Position numbers and translations under genes: made by a program
Notes under the pieces: generated by a model
Database searches by the model: none
Seen by the model: the letters and a program-made list of their open reading frames with translations, nothing else
Told to the model about the DNA's origin: nothing
Shown here: positions 26,251-34,715 of the stretch, one piece after another
Layout: every line of letters starts with the position of its first letter
Position numbering within the stretch: position 1 is the first letter of the stretch
From: an uncultured Oscillospiraceae bacterium
GTDB lineage: Bacteria; Bacillota; Clostridia; Oscillospirales; Acutalibacteraceae
DNA: 64,000 nucleotides
Direction: 5' to 3'
Assembly: GCA_900543395.1 (NCBI GenBank)
Contig: UQQT01000002.1
Location: forward strand, 38,848-102,847

Positions 26251-28587
26251 TTACTCTTTTAAATCGTTTATGTCAATAGAGGACGACTTTATTTTCTCCT
26301 CTATCGTTTCACAAAGCGACTCGGATATTTCAGCCGAGACGGATTCCGCTAAAATTTTTATCCGCCGACCGTCGCATGTCGACGAAATAAGTGCCGTTCC
26401 GTTCGGGAAATAAACCCTGTAACCGTACACCGGATCGGTTTTGCTTACATTAAATACTTTTCCTATTTCGGACGGAAGAAGCGTCGAGTCTATTTCGCGT
26501 TTTCTCATTTCTACACCCGGAAGCTCGTCATACAGTCCGGAGAGTGTTTTTCTTCGTTTGCTCATAATCGACAGAACTTTAAACATCATAAATACTGCGT
26601 CGAAGCCGAACATACAGCGTTCGGAAAGTCTGTATATTCTGTCTGAATAATCGCCCGATGAAGAATTAGAAATCCTTACGACATCGCATCCGAATTTCTC
26701 GGCGACGGAATCGATTATTTTCGGAGCGTCCGTTCTTACGCAAACGCTTCTCCCCTTTTTGAATTCGTCAAAAGCGCATATCATAAGCAGATGTTCGAAG
26801 TCAACCGTTCTTTTTTCCTCATCGGCGGCGGTTACCTTTTCGCCTGATTTATCGACAGTAAAATGCGGATAATCGGCGATGCCCGAAGAAAACAGGTACG
26901 TACATCTGTTTATTACGTCTCTGATAAGTCTGTTATCACAAGAGAAAGAATATTTTACATAACCGTTAAGCTCCGAGCACAGAGCAAATAACTTGCCGAA
27001 GTATATTTCTTCGATTCTTCTCATGTCAAGCATATCGATACACGTGCCGTTCGACGAATAAATAAAATCATCCTTTTTATATCTTGACTCTATTTTACGC
27101 TCTTTGTTTCTTGTTAAGGGAAGTCCGAATTTTTCATAAATCCGTATTGTTGATATACCGTTTTCCGTTTTAATAAACGCTCCCGATTCAACGGAACTGT
27201 ATGAAATGCAGAACTGAAGCTGGGCACAGTAACATTCTCCGAAATCATAAACGGTACAGCCTGAAGAAATAAGACCCGAAATCATTGCCATGGCGAGGGC
27301 TCTCGACGAATTATCGCCGTCGCATCCGATTCCGAAAATACCGTCTTTCATACAGCTTCCGATCGCCATACCGATTCGGCAGCACTTGTCGCTTCTTAAC
27401 TCGCGGAATGTTCTGCCGGTAATTCCTCCGTCGTCAATAAGCTCGTCAAAATATTTTCCGCTGCGTACATCCTCGTTAATATATGATGATGAATATATTT
27501 TTTTGTTGGGCCAAATAAGAATACCCTCGCCTACCGTTGTTCTCGCACCTATAACACACGATGAACCTATGCAAGCGCCCTCTAAAACGGTGCAGGAATT
27601 TTTCAGCGTACATCCTTTTGCAATTACGGCTCCGGTTATACTGCATCCGTTCTCGATGAAAACCGACTTTCCGATAACGGATTTTTTTATCTTAACCCCG
27701 TCTGACAAAACAGAATTGTCCTCTATGACCGCGTCGGGACCTAAAACACAGGAAGAACCGATTTTAACGTTACTGCCGATATAAACGGGCGGAATAAATG
27801 AAACGTCGTTCGGAATTCGGCAGTCGGAAAATGAAACAATACCGTCCGAGGGAATCTCAACATTTGTTTTGACGCGTGAATTCAAAACGTCGAAAACACA
27901 CTGCCTGTACTGAGTTAAATCGCCGATATCGCACCAATACGAATCCGTGTTATATGCGTATATATTCATTGAATTATTAAGCATTTCGGGAAAAATATCT
28001 TTGGAAAAATCGCACGAATCATATTTTGAAGCCGTCTTGACCGCACTTTCGGACAAAATATATATTCCGCAGTTTGCAAGAGATGAAACCGCGTGATTCC
28101 TGTCGGCTTTTTCACAAAATCCGATAACCTTATTTTCGCCGTCAAGACAGAGCGTTCCGTACTCGTCGGTATTTTCAACCTGTTTACAGCAAATCGTCGC
28201 GTCGGCTTTTTTTGCGATATGATATTTCATAACCTTATCAAGCTCGATATCGCACATGCAGTCTCCGCTTATGATAAGAACGTCGCCGCAGTTGTTTTCG
28301 GGAAATATTTTTTTAAGACATCCTGCGGTTCCGAGCGGTTTTTCTTCTATATAATAGCTAAGCTTTACCTTATCGTTTTTTACGTTTATATTATTTATAA
28401 ACTCCGTCATCTCTCCGCTCAGATACCCTAAAGTAAAGCATATATCGTCAAATCCGCACGAAACGAGCAAATCGATTATATATTCCGCCGTCGGCTTTGA
28501 AAGAATCGGCATAAGAGGCTTCGGAGTATCGCAGGTTAAAGGTCTTAATCTGCTCCCCTGTCCTCCCGCAAGAACTACTGCTTTCAT
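26251..28587 (-). CDS. Sugar-phosphate nucleotidyltransferase fused to a degenerate phosphomannomutase-like domain
   Basis: 778 residues. Residues 1-230 form a nucleotidyltransferase (AGGQGSRLRPLT, PKPLMPI, GDCMCD), as in mannose-1-phosphate guanylyltransferase. Residues about 250-375 are hexapeptide repeats of a left-handed beta-helix. Residues about 385-778 resemble a phosphohexomutase: DGDNSSRALAMAMISGL matches the N-terminal loop, but where TASHNP with the phosphoserine is expected the protein has IKTENGIST. Mutase activity is therefore unlikely. The same three-part layout is known in cyanobacteria and actinobacteria. The NTP and sugar are not certain. AGGAGG lies 7 bases before the start; divergent to rnhA. 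Confidence 0.88.
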   Translation of the reverse strand: MKAVVLAGGQGSRLRPLTCDTPKPLMPILSKPTAEYIIDLLVSCGFDDICFTLGYLSGEMTEFINNINVKNDKVKLSYYIEEKPLGTAGCLKKIFPENNCGDVLIISGDCMCDIELDKVMKYHIAKKADATICCKQVENTDEYGTLCLDGENKVIGFCEKADRNHAVSSLANCGIYILSESAVKTASKYDSCDFSKDIFPEMLNNSMNIYAYNTDSYWCDIGDLTQYRQCVFDVLNSRVKTNVEIPSDGIVSFSDCRIPNDVSFIPPVYIGSNVKIGSSCVLGPDAVIEDNSVLSDGVKIKKSVIGKSVFIENGCSITGAVIAKGCTLKNSCTVLEGACIGSSCVIGARTTVGEGILIWPNKKIYSSSYINEDVRSGKYFDELIDDGGITGRTFRELRSDKCCRIGMAIGSCMKDGIFGIGCDGDNSSRALAMAMISGLISSGCTVYDFGECYCAQLQFCISYSSVESGAFIKTENGISTIRIYEKFGLPLTRNKERKIESRYKKDDFIYSSNGTCIDMLDMRRIEEIYFGKLFALCSELNGYVKYSFSCDNRLIRDVINRCTYLFSSGIADYPHFTVDKSGEKVTAADEEKRTVDFEHLLMICAFDEFKKGRSVCVRTDAPKIIDSVAEKFGCDVVRISNSSSGDYSDRIYRLSERCMFGFDAVFMMFKVLSIMSKRRKTLSGLYDELPGVEMRKREIDSTLLPSEIGKVFNVSKTDPVYGYRVYFPNGTALISSTCDGRRIKILAESVSAEISESLCETIEEKIKSSSIDINDLKE

Positions 28588-28696
28588 TAAAAATCCTCCT
28601 ATCGGTTTATAATGATATTTTGTTCGTTATGAGAGAATTTATAAGCAAAGTATTTCTTTTTAATTAAATTTATGCTATTATTTACGCGGTGATGAT

Positions 28697-29143
28697 ATGG
28701 AATACACTAAAGGAGTCTGTCTCTATACCGACGGCGCGTGTTCGGGCAACCCCGGTCCCGGCGGATGGGGCGCGATATTGAGACTCGGCGAATATGAAAA
28801 AAGAATGTCGGGCGGCGAAAGGGAGACTACAAACAACCGTATGGAGCTGACTGCAGTTATATCGGGACTCTCCGCGCTGAAAAAGCCGTGCGAGGTAAAC
28901 GTAGTTTCGGATTCGAAATACGTATGCGACTCGGTCGATAAAGGCTGGGTATACGCGTGGAAAAAGAAAAACTGGAAAAAATCCGACGGCAAACCCGCAC
29001 TGAATTCCGATTTATGGGAACAGCTTCTGAAATTACTCTCGACTCATAAAGTTAAATTCACATGGATAAAGGGACACGCCGGACACCCCGAAAACGAGAT
29101 ATGCGACAAAATGGCAGTAGCAGAATCCAAAAAATTTCAATAA
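28697..29143 (+). CDS. rnhA: Ribonuclease HI
   Basis: Cuts RNA in RNA-DNA hybrids. 148 residues with a complete active site: Asp12 (TDGACSGNPGPGGWG), Glu50 (NNRMEL), Asp72 (SDSKYV), His127 (KGHAGH) and Asp137. The start ATG 28697 has GGTGAT upstream. A possible extended -10 (TGCTATTAT, about 28673-28681) lies just before, but no good -35. It is a single gene divergent from the nucleotidyltransferase fusion. Confidence 0.96.
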   Translation: MEYTKGVCLYTDGACSGNPGPGGWGAILRLGEYEKRMSGGERETTNNRMELTAVISGLSALKKPCEVNVVSDSKYVCDSVDKGWVYAWKKKNWKKSDGKPALNSDLWEQLLKLLSTHKVKFTWIKGHAGHPENEICDKMAVAESKKFQ

Positions 29144-29146
29144 AAA

Positions 29147-29182
29147 AAGACGGAGGACGGCAAAAAAACCGTTCTTCGTCTT
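29147..29182 (-). terminator. Terminator of spoIVA
   Basis: Fourteen-base-pair stem (29147-29160 with 29169-29182, two G-U pairs on one strand) and an A-rich loop. On the minus strand it is followed by seven Ts, so it ends spoIVA; it overlaps the end of rnhA and may also stop that transcript. Confidence 0.8.
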
Positions 29183-29198
29183 AATGTAATTATATGAA

Positions 29199-30677
29199 TT
29201 ATATTATAATACAGATAAGTCCGCTGCATCCCTCGTTTATAACGCGTTCGAGCGTTTGCTGTATCTTCATTCTCGCCTCCGTCGGCATGTGATAAAGCTT
29301 ATTTTTCAGCCCCTCGTTTACGAGATCGTCAAGCGACTTTCCGAATATATTTGACTGCCATATTCTGACCGGATCCTCCTGAAATTCGTTTAAAAGATAC
29401 ATAACGAGTTCCTCGCTCTGGCTTTCGCTGCCGACTATCGGCGCAACCTCGGTCTGAATGTTCGCTTTCATCATGTGTATGCTCGGCGCGCTCGCTTTGA
29501 GTCTTACTCCGTATCGTCCGCCCTGCTTCATTATTTCGGGCTCTTCAAGAGTCATTTCATCTATCGTAGGCATGACAATGCCGTAACCGGTCGCTTCAAC
29601 CTCGTCAAGCGCGGTTTTTATTCTCGAATATCTGCGCGACGTTTCGGACAATGAGGTCATACAGTCCATCAGATCGGCTTCCGACTTTATATCAAGCGAC
29701 GAGATGTCTGACAAAACGGAATAAAAAACCTTGTTGTCAACAGAAGCTTTTATTGTCGCCTTGCCCGTACCGAGATCAATATCCGCAACTTCCGCGTTCT
29801 GAATACAATCCTCGCCGGCTATATCGCGTTTCATAACGTCGACGCACCGCATATTAGTAAGCTTCTGCGCGCTTGCCTTTACCGCATTAAACAGCGAACT
29901 CTTTACGCTGTGCGAATCGGGCAGAGTTTTCATCCAACCGGGGAAAGTTACGCTGACCTCTCTTACGGGGAATTCCATAAGAACCTCGGACAGAATAGTT
30001 TTAATCTTCTCTTCGTTAAGTTCAAGACAGTTTACGGGCAGTACGGTTACGCCGTATTTTGAAGTAAGCTCTATGCTTAAATTTCTCGAAGAGACGGAAT
30101 CCGGATCGATACAGTTAAGCAGAACTATCATGGGTTTGTTTATACTTTTAAGTTCGTTTATTACCCTTTCTTCGGCTTCTTCATACTCGTATCTCGGGAT
30201 GTCGCTTATGCTTCCGTCTGTCGTAACGACGAGTCCTATGGTCGAATGTTCGCTTATAACTTTCTGCGTTCCGATCTCCGCCGCCATATTGAACGGTATA
30301 TCCTCATCATACCACGGCGTTTTAACCATTCTCGGCTGTTCGCCCTCTATGTACCCCAATGAACTCGGAACTATGTATCCGACGCAGTCTATCATACGAA
30401 CTTTAAATCTCGCATTGTTGTCAAGCTGTATTTCCGCCGCCTGCTCGGGAATAAATTTAGGTTCCGTGGTCATAATAGTACGCCCCGCGGCAGACTGGGG
30501 CAGTTCGTCCACCGCCCTCGCTTTTGCAGAATCGGAACCGAGATTCGGCAGAACGACGTTTTCCATAAACTGTTTTATAAAAGTTGATTTTCCCGTACGT
30601 ACGGGACCGACGACTCCGATATAAATATCGCCGTTTGTGCGGCGCGCAATATCGCCGTATATGCTTGCATCTGTCAT
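29199..30677 (-). CDS. spoIVA: Stage IV sporulation protein A, spore coat basal-layer ATPase
   Basis: Self-polymerising ATPase that coats the forespore outer membrane and anchors the coat. 492 residues, the same length as the Bacillus subtilis protein. Walker A GPVRTGKST at residues 24-32, the GTPase-like core with ELPQSAAGRTIMTTEPKFIP and VLLNCIDP, and the hydrophobic C-terminal end GLICIII are typical. GGAGG lies before ATG 30677. A sigma-E-like promoter is visible upstream. It sits 4 kb from sipL and spoVM, its known partners. Confidence 0.97.
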   Translation of the reverse strand: MTDASIYGDIARRTNGDIYIGVVGPVRTGKSTFIKQFMENVVLPNLGSDSAKARAVDELPQSAAGRTIMTTEPKFIPEQAAEIQLDNNARFKVRMIDCVGYIVPSSLGYIEGEQPRMVKTPWYDEDIPFNMAAEIGTQKVISEHSTIGLVVTTDGSISDIPRYEYEEAEERVINELKSINKPMIVLLNCIDPDSVSSRNLSIELTSKYGVTVLPVNCLELNEEKIKTILSEVLMEFPVREVSVTFPGWMKTLPDSHSVKSSLFNAVKASAQKLTNMRCVDVMKRDIAGEDCIQNAEVADIDLGTGKATIKASVDNKVFYSVLSDISSLDIKSEADLMDCMTSLSETSRRYSRIKTALDEVEATGYGIVMPTIDEMTLEEPEIMKQGGRYGVRLKASAPSIHMMKANIQTEVAPIVGSESQSEELVMYLLNEFQEDPVRIWQSNIFGKSLDDLVNEGLKNKLYHMPTEARMKIQQTLERVINEGCSGLICIII

Positions 30678-30710
30678 ATTTTTATCCTCCGCTCATTATT
30701 TCGTTTGGTA

Positions 30711-30741
30711 ATCTATATGTGCTTCGGACATGTTTTATGAC
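30711..30741 (-). promoter_or_regulatory. Sigma-E-like promoter of spoIVA
   Basis: On the minus strand GTCATAA (complement of 30735-30741), 15 bases, then CATATAGAT (complement of 30711-30719), about 35 bases before the spoIVA ATG. Both boxes partly match the mother-cell sigma-E consensus (-35 near GNCATATT, -10 CATACAAT). spoIVA is sigma-E dependent in B. subtilis; the site itself is inferred. Confidence 0.45.
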
Positions 30742-30742
30742 A

Positions 30743-31426
30743 TTACGATTCTTTTCTTGACGGGATAAGCATTAAAATAAAGCTTACGGCAAGCAATGCG
30801 CAGGAAAACCATATTGAACGTTCGTAAAAACGAAGAACCGCCAATCTGCCGAAGCCTGCGCCGACGGCAAATATCGATATAACGCTGAAATAAACCAGTG
30901 ACTTATGAAAAATTCTTATATCTTTATAATGGAAATAAGCGTAAAGCGACTCGACCGCGCTTCTCATATTCCCGATACACATGGTAGATGCGTAAACATG
31001 ACCGCGTACCTTATGGAAAGTCTGAACCTGCAAAGCGCAGACAAACGACACCATCGCATTTGCGGCGGCGTTATATTCCTGCGGAACAAAACCGACCGCA
31101 AATAATATCAGGATTTCTATAACAATTATGATCTGACGCCAATGTAATTTTTCAAAAGTTTTAAATTTGCAATGTATAGCCTCCGCCGCGTATGTTCCGA
31201 AAAGAAACGACAATACAGGCACAAGATATCTTATGCACTCCGAAAATTCTCCGGTAAAAAGATTCTCGCTCATTAAAACGATATTTCCCGTCTGTGCGTT
31301 TGCGAAAACTCCGCCTCTGGCACAGTAAGTGTATGCATCCTGAAAACCGCCCGAAAGAACGATAAATATCGCGGTAATTATCGAATCGGACATTTGAGGG
31401 CGCACCTTTTTTAAAAGTTCGTTCAC
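30743..31426 (-). CDS. YoaK family (DUF1275) membrane protein
   Basis: 227 residues with about six hydrophobic segments and the DUF1275 signature near the N-terminus (FIVLSGGFQDAYTYCARGGVFANAQTGN). The start is GTG 31426 with GGGGGA 7 bases upstream. Members are polytopic membrane proteins, possibly transporters, of unknown substrate. It follows the SGNH-like gene by 14 bases, so both are probably one operon divergent from the LysR gene. Confidence 0.87.
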   Translation of the reverse strand: MNELLKKVRPQMSDSIITAIFIVLSGGFQDAYTYCARGGVFANAQTGNIVLMSENLFTGEFSECIRYLVPVLSFLFGTYAAEAIHCKFKTFEKLHWRQIIIVIEILILFAVGFVPQEYNAAANAMVSFVCALQVQTFHKVRGHVYASTMCIGNMRSAVESLYAYFHYKDIRIFHKSLVYFSVISIFAVGAGFGRLAVLRFYERSIWFSCALLAVSFILMLIPSRKES

Positions 31427-31440
31427 TTAAAATCCCCCGT

Positions 31441-31965
31441 TTATCTTAAACTCATCGCTTCCGCAAAGGTTACGTGAGAGGTTCTCATTTTCGGTCTTAA
31501 AATATTAAACAGCGTTTTATAAGGAAGCGACGATCCGATAACAGAAGAAATGTCAATGAAATCACAATGTGTTTCTTTACAAAGAGTTTTAAGAGCAGTA
31601 TTAAAATCATTTGCTTTCTGCGAGTCGTCGGATACAGACAGAACATACAGCCTCGCGTTCGTGCTCTGATGAAGCGAATAAAGAAGCCATTCGTATTTAT
31701 CGGCAAAATCATAAACGCTCGGTCCGTTCGGAGCTGACTCCGTATCTCCGAAATTTAAAAAAATCTTTGCAGGTTCCAAAGCGGCAATATCTTTATATCC
31801 CGATTTAGAAGCCTCTTCAACCGTGAGTCCCTTAACACTCCTGTTATAGACAGGTTCACTGAATCCGCAGTTCATCGCGGTTTCGTTAACGTTAAACTCG
31901 CTTAAAAAATCGGATCCGTACAGAACGGACGAATTTTTAATAACATCTTCATTATCGTACATCAT
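31441..31965 (-). CDS. SGNH/GDSL-like protein, probably catalytically degenerate
   Basis: 174 residues, no signal peptide. The block order of SGNH hydrolases can be followed: LYGSDFLSEF at block I, VYNRSVKG at block II, LNFGDTE at block III and a C-terminal SHVTFAEA. But block I reads G-S-D where G-D-S with the nucleophile Ser is expected, and the block III Asn is not in place, so ester hydrolysis is doubtful. The assignment rests on pattern only. It precedes the DUF1275 gene in an apparent two-gene operon, divergent from a LysR regulator. Confidence 0.5.
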   Translation of the reverse strand: MMYDNEDVIKNSSVLYGSDFLSEFNVNETAMNCGFSEPVYNRSVKGLTVEEASKSGYKDIAALEPAKIFLNFGDTESAPNGPSVYDFADKYEWLLYSLHQSTNARLYVLSVSDDSQKANDFNTALKTLCKETHCDFIDISSVIGSSLPYKTLFNILRPKMRTSHVTFAEAMSLR

Positions 31966-31978
31966 TTTATTATCTCCC

Positions 31979-32006
31979 TTGATTTTTAATCCATAATGAT
32001 TATAAT
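31979..32006 (+). promoter_or_regulatory. Promoter of the LysR-family gene
   Basis: TTGATT (31979-31984), a 16-base spacer and TATAAT (32001-32006). The leader to ATG 32077 would be about 65 bases. The -10 forms the centre of an inverted repeat. Confidence 0.55.
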
Positions 32007-32014
32007 ATCATTAT
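31993..32014. promoter_or_regulatory. Inverted repeat, candidate LysR operator
   Basis: Perfect 8-base arms ATAATGAT and ATCATTAT around TATAAT. It overlaps the regulator's own promoter in the divergent region, the usual place for LysR autoregulation and control of the neighbouring operon. The AT-rich make-up lowers its weight. Confidence 0.45.
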
Positions 32015-32076
32015 GAGATAATTGATAATCTTATTTGTATATATTCGATATATCATTTTTATATGAGGTTGAAATT

Positions 32077-32955
32077 ATGAATATCAGTTTTGAGCATTAC
32101 AAAATCTTTTATTATGTCGCAAAATACAAAAGTCTGTCAAAAGCGGCTCAGCTTCTCATAAACAATCAGCCGAATCTTACAAGGACGATAAAAAACCTTG
32201 AAAATGAACTCGACTGCCGGCTGTTCTTCAGAACAAATAAGGGAATGATTCTCACTCCCGAGGGACAGATGATCTACGCGCACATAAAGAACGCAGTCGA
32301 GGAAGTTATCGAAGCGGAAAACGAACTGAGCGAAATTAAACTTATGAAAAAAGGGCTCGTCCGAATTTCGGTAAGCGAGATAGCGTTAAGGTGCAGACTG
32401 CTCGGCGCGATTAAAGAATACCGCAGAAAATACCCCGACATACGTATCGAAATAAGCAACCATCTGACCGCGCAGGCTGTCGAATCCGTCAGAGATTCGA
32501 ACGCAGACATGGCTTTGGTTACAACTCCTGCGCCGGATATAAATGAATTTGATTCAATATTTGTCTGTCCCGTAACGGAATCCGCAATTTGCGCAAAAGA
32601 TTTTATAATCGAGGAAAAAGAACCGCTTTCGCTCTGTCAGCTTTCAAAGTATCCGCTTGTATCGCTTTCAAAAAATACACAGACATACGAATTCTACAGA
32701 GATATTTTTTCGGCAAATTCCGCAGAATTTAATCCCGTCGTCGAAACGGCGGCAGAGGATCAGATAATTCCGATGGTTGAAACGGGAATAGGAATCGGTT
32801 TTGTCCCGGACGGATTTCTGAAAAACGAAGATAATATAAGAAAAATACCGCTTTCCCAAACTCTTCCGCAGAGAAATATTATAATAGTAAAAAAGAAAAA
32901 CCGGCCTCTCAGCATTGCGGCTTCGAGGCTGGAAGATATTATATTGAATTTATAG
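32077..32955 (+). CDS. LysR-family transcriptional regulator
   Basis: 292 residues from ATG 32077 (GAGG about 9 bases upstream); an upstream start at 32035 lacks a ribosome site. The N-terminal winged helix is typical (YYVAKYKSLSKAAQLL, NQPNLTRTIKNLENELDCRLFFR) and the C-terminal part is a substrate-binding-like effector domain. The inducer is unknown. It is divergent from the SGNH-like/DUF1275 pair and likely controls it and itself. Confidence 0.92.
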   Translation: MNISFEHYKIFYYVAKYKSLSKAAQLLINNQPNLTRTIKNLENELDCRLFFRTNKGMILTPEGQMIYAHIKNAVEEVIEAENELSEIKLMKKGLVRISVSEIALRCRLLGAIKEYRRKYPDIRIEISNHLTAQAVESVRDSNADMALVTTPAPDINEFDSIFVCPVTESAICAKDFIIEEKEPLSLCQLSKYPLVSLSKNTQTYEFYRDIFSANSAEFNPVVETAAEDQIIPMVETGIGIGFVPDGFLKNEDNIRKIPLSQTLPQRNIIIVKKKNRPLSIAASRLEDIILNL

Positions 32956-32986
32956 TTTTTTTAAGATTCAAACCGGATTCTGTTAC

Positions 32987-34507
32987 TTAAACTGAGAATA
33001 TCAGTGTTTTATCATCTTCAAGAAAATCGGAATCAATTGAATTAAATTCCTTAATCTGCTCGGGATCGGCTTTGTGCGACTTTGCTATACTCCACACGCT
33101 CTCGCCTTTTTTCGCAAAATAAACGTTTACAGCACACTTTTCACTCTTCGCTTCTGTCTTTTCGCCGAGCGTCATATTCGTAACCGCTCTGCGGGTTTCA
33201 AATTTCACGCCCGCGAACGTTACGTTCAACTCCGCATCTATTATTATATTCGAATCCGAGTCAAGCGAAAAAGCCATGTTATTAATATAAACCTCAGTCT
33301 CACTCATAACGTCGCCGGAGGGACAGCCGCATTCTTTTTCAAATGAAAAATCTTCGGCTCTCTGCGTAAAAATATATCCTGAATCGGGTGTTTTCAAAAT
33401 TATATCGAAATAAATATTACCCGTAACGCTCCATTTTGAGTCAGTCTGCGATGATGAGTATTTTATTCTTCGCACGCTTATATCGGCGATTTTGGCTTCG
33501 GGATATGCGGATATGTCGGCTTTCATAGTAACCTTGTAAAGCGACGACGGCTCCGATATCAGATCGGCGCATTTTATCTCTCCGGTCTCGATATTAAGCT
33601 CGTTATCGCAGGAATAAGCGTCCTCCATACAGCGTATCATAACGTCGTTGTAAACGTCGGTCAGGACAGAGGATGTAACGGAAATTTCGCATCTGCCCCG
33701 CTGTAATGTTCTGTCGGAGGAAACGGATACGTTAACGGCACAAACTTTTAATTTATTTCGGCATACGGAATTTTCATCAAGCGAATCGATATCGAATATC
33801 TGACTGAACTGTATGGATTCGTTTTGTGTGCATAATTCTCCGCTGTCGTTTAAAGTGACGATTTTTAACAGATAAATTCCCTTTAGCATAATTTTATTTT
33901 TAATGCATTTATATTCGTTAATGCACGGCGTAACGTCCGTTCTGTATATCTTAACGTCGGACGCGGATCTTATATCAAAAGAATCGGATACCGTAAAAGA
34001 ATTCACTGCGCATGTGCAGAGTGTTTTCTGCGTATAAGAGCGTTCAAGCTTTTTTACGCAGTCTGGCGCACAGGAAGAAACGACGCTGACGTTTGCTATG
34101 TATTCGTCGCGGACATCAAGAGAGATCGAACATTTAAGCTCGGCGCATCCCGGTCCCGAAACACGGCAGGAGGTCTGCTCGCTTGAAGCACAGACAGTAA
34201 CGCAGTCCGTTTCACAGGCGTCGGGAATATCTATTTTCTTAGCAAACGGAACGCTCGTTTCGTAAACCTCACATTCCCCCTCGTCGGAAGAATACAACAT
34301 TCTGAAAACAGCGGTTCCCTCTGCGGATACCTTTCCCGAATTTACCCATACGGAATTAACGTTCGCCTGCACACAAGTATTTATAACCTTATTGATCCTC
34401 GGACAGTAATCGGGCAGATTAACGAGTGTTTCGACGGTTTCTTCAACCGCGCCCATATATCTTACGTTCTTTTTAAGTACATCATCTTTGGTGATTTGCA
34501 GTTCCAT
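32987..34507 (-). CDS. sipL: SpoIVA-interacting protein SipL-like (SPOCS/DUF3794 repeats plus LysM)
   Basis: 506 residues from ATG 34507, with AGGAG about 8 bases upstream; the in-frame start at 34534 lacks this. It shows repeated SPOCS (DUF3794) beta domains and ends in a LysM domain (about 460-503; KKGESVWSIAKSHKADPEQIK). In Clostridioides difficile, SipL has the same layout and nearly the same length; its LysM domain binds SpoIVA and is needed for coat localisation. Proximity to spoIVA and spoVM supports orthology. A sigma-E-like promoter lies upstream. Other SPOCS-LysM proteins exist, so the symbol is likely, not proven. Confidence 0.8.
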   Translation of the reverse strand: MELQITKDDVLKKNVRYMGAVEETVETLVNLPDYCPRINKVINTCVQANVNSVWVNSGKVSAEGTAVFRMLYSSDEGECEVYETSVPFAKKIDIPDACETDCVTVCASSEQTSCRVSGPGCAELKCSISLDVRDEYIANVSVVSSCAPDCVKKLERSYTQKTLCTCAVNSFTVSDSFDIRSASDVKIYRTDVTPCINEYKCIKNKIMLKGIYLLKIVTLNDSGELCTQNESIQFSQIFDIDSLDENSVCRNKLKVCAVNVSVSSDRTLQRGRCEISVTSSVLTDVYNDVMIRCMEDAYSCDNELNIETGEIKCADLISEPSSLYKVTMKADISAYPEAKIADISVRRIKYSSSQTDSKWSVTGNIYFDIILKTPDSGYIFTQRAEDFSFEKECGCPSGDVMSETEVYINNMAFSLDSDSNIIIDAELNVTFAGVKFETRRAVTNMTLGEKTEAKSEKCAVNVYFAKKGESVWSIAKSHKADPEQIKEFNSIDSDFLEDDKTLIFSV

Positions 34508-34537
34508 AATTAAACACTCCTTTTTTTGATTCATTAA

Positions 34538-34567
34538 TAGCTATGCCGATAAAAAGAGTTTTATTAC
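34538..34567 (-). promoter_or_regulatory. Sigma-E-like promoter of sipL
   Basis: On the minus strand GTAATAA (complement of 34561-34567), 15 bases, CATAGCTA (complement of 34538-34545), about 30 bases before the sipL ATG. Spacing and boxes resemble those before spoIVA (GTCATAA, 15 bases, CATATAGA). Confidence 0.4.
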
Positions 34568-34572
34568 AAAAC

Positions 34573-34611
34573 GAAGCGAGACGAACGAATTATAATCGAA
34601 CGTCTCGCTTC
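34573..34611. terminator. Terminator after spoVM
   Basis: A perfect 11-base-pair stem (34573-34583 with 34601-34611) and 17-base loop, directly after the spoVM stop. On the minus strand it is followed by GTTTTG; on the plus strand by ATTTTT. It separates spoVM from the sipL promoter. Confidence 0.7.
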
Positions 34612-34616
34612 ATTTT

Positions 34617-34700
34617 TCAGATATTTTCTTTTTTTATTCTGAATACAAGTCTCAAAATTCCTTTCAGACATTTCGGAGTCTCGATTACTTTGACAACCAT
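34617..34700 (-). CDS. spoVM: Stage V sporulation protein M (27-residue coat-localising peptide)
   Basis: A 27-codon gene starting ATG 34700 with AAGGGGTGG just upstream. The peptide matches B. subtilis SpoVM without gaps at Met1, Ile6, Pro9, Lys10, Leu12, Gly14, Ile15 and Arg17. Pro9, which in B. subtilis SpoVM is needed for shallow insertion into convex membrane, is kept. The central motif reads TPKCLKGILRLVF and the end is basic (RIKK). SpoVM marks the forespore outer membrane and recruits SpoIVA. The position after prpC-prkC-rsgA is as in B. subtilis (there with rpe and thiN between), which strongly supports the call. It is followed by a terminator. Confidence 0.9.
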   Translation of the reverse strand: MVVKVIETPKCLKGILRLVFRIKKENI

Positions 34701-34715
34701 ACTTTCCACCCCTTT

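Noticed and set aside
32956..32986. Terminator between the converging LysR and sipL genes
   Set aside because: The A/T-rich gap holds a T run but the flanking words are not complementary, so no hairpin forms.
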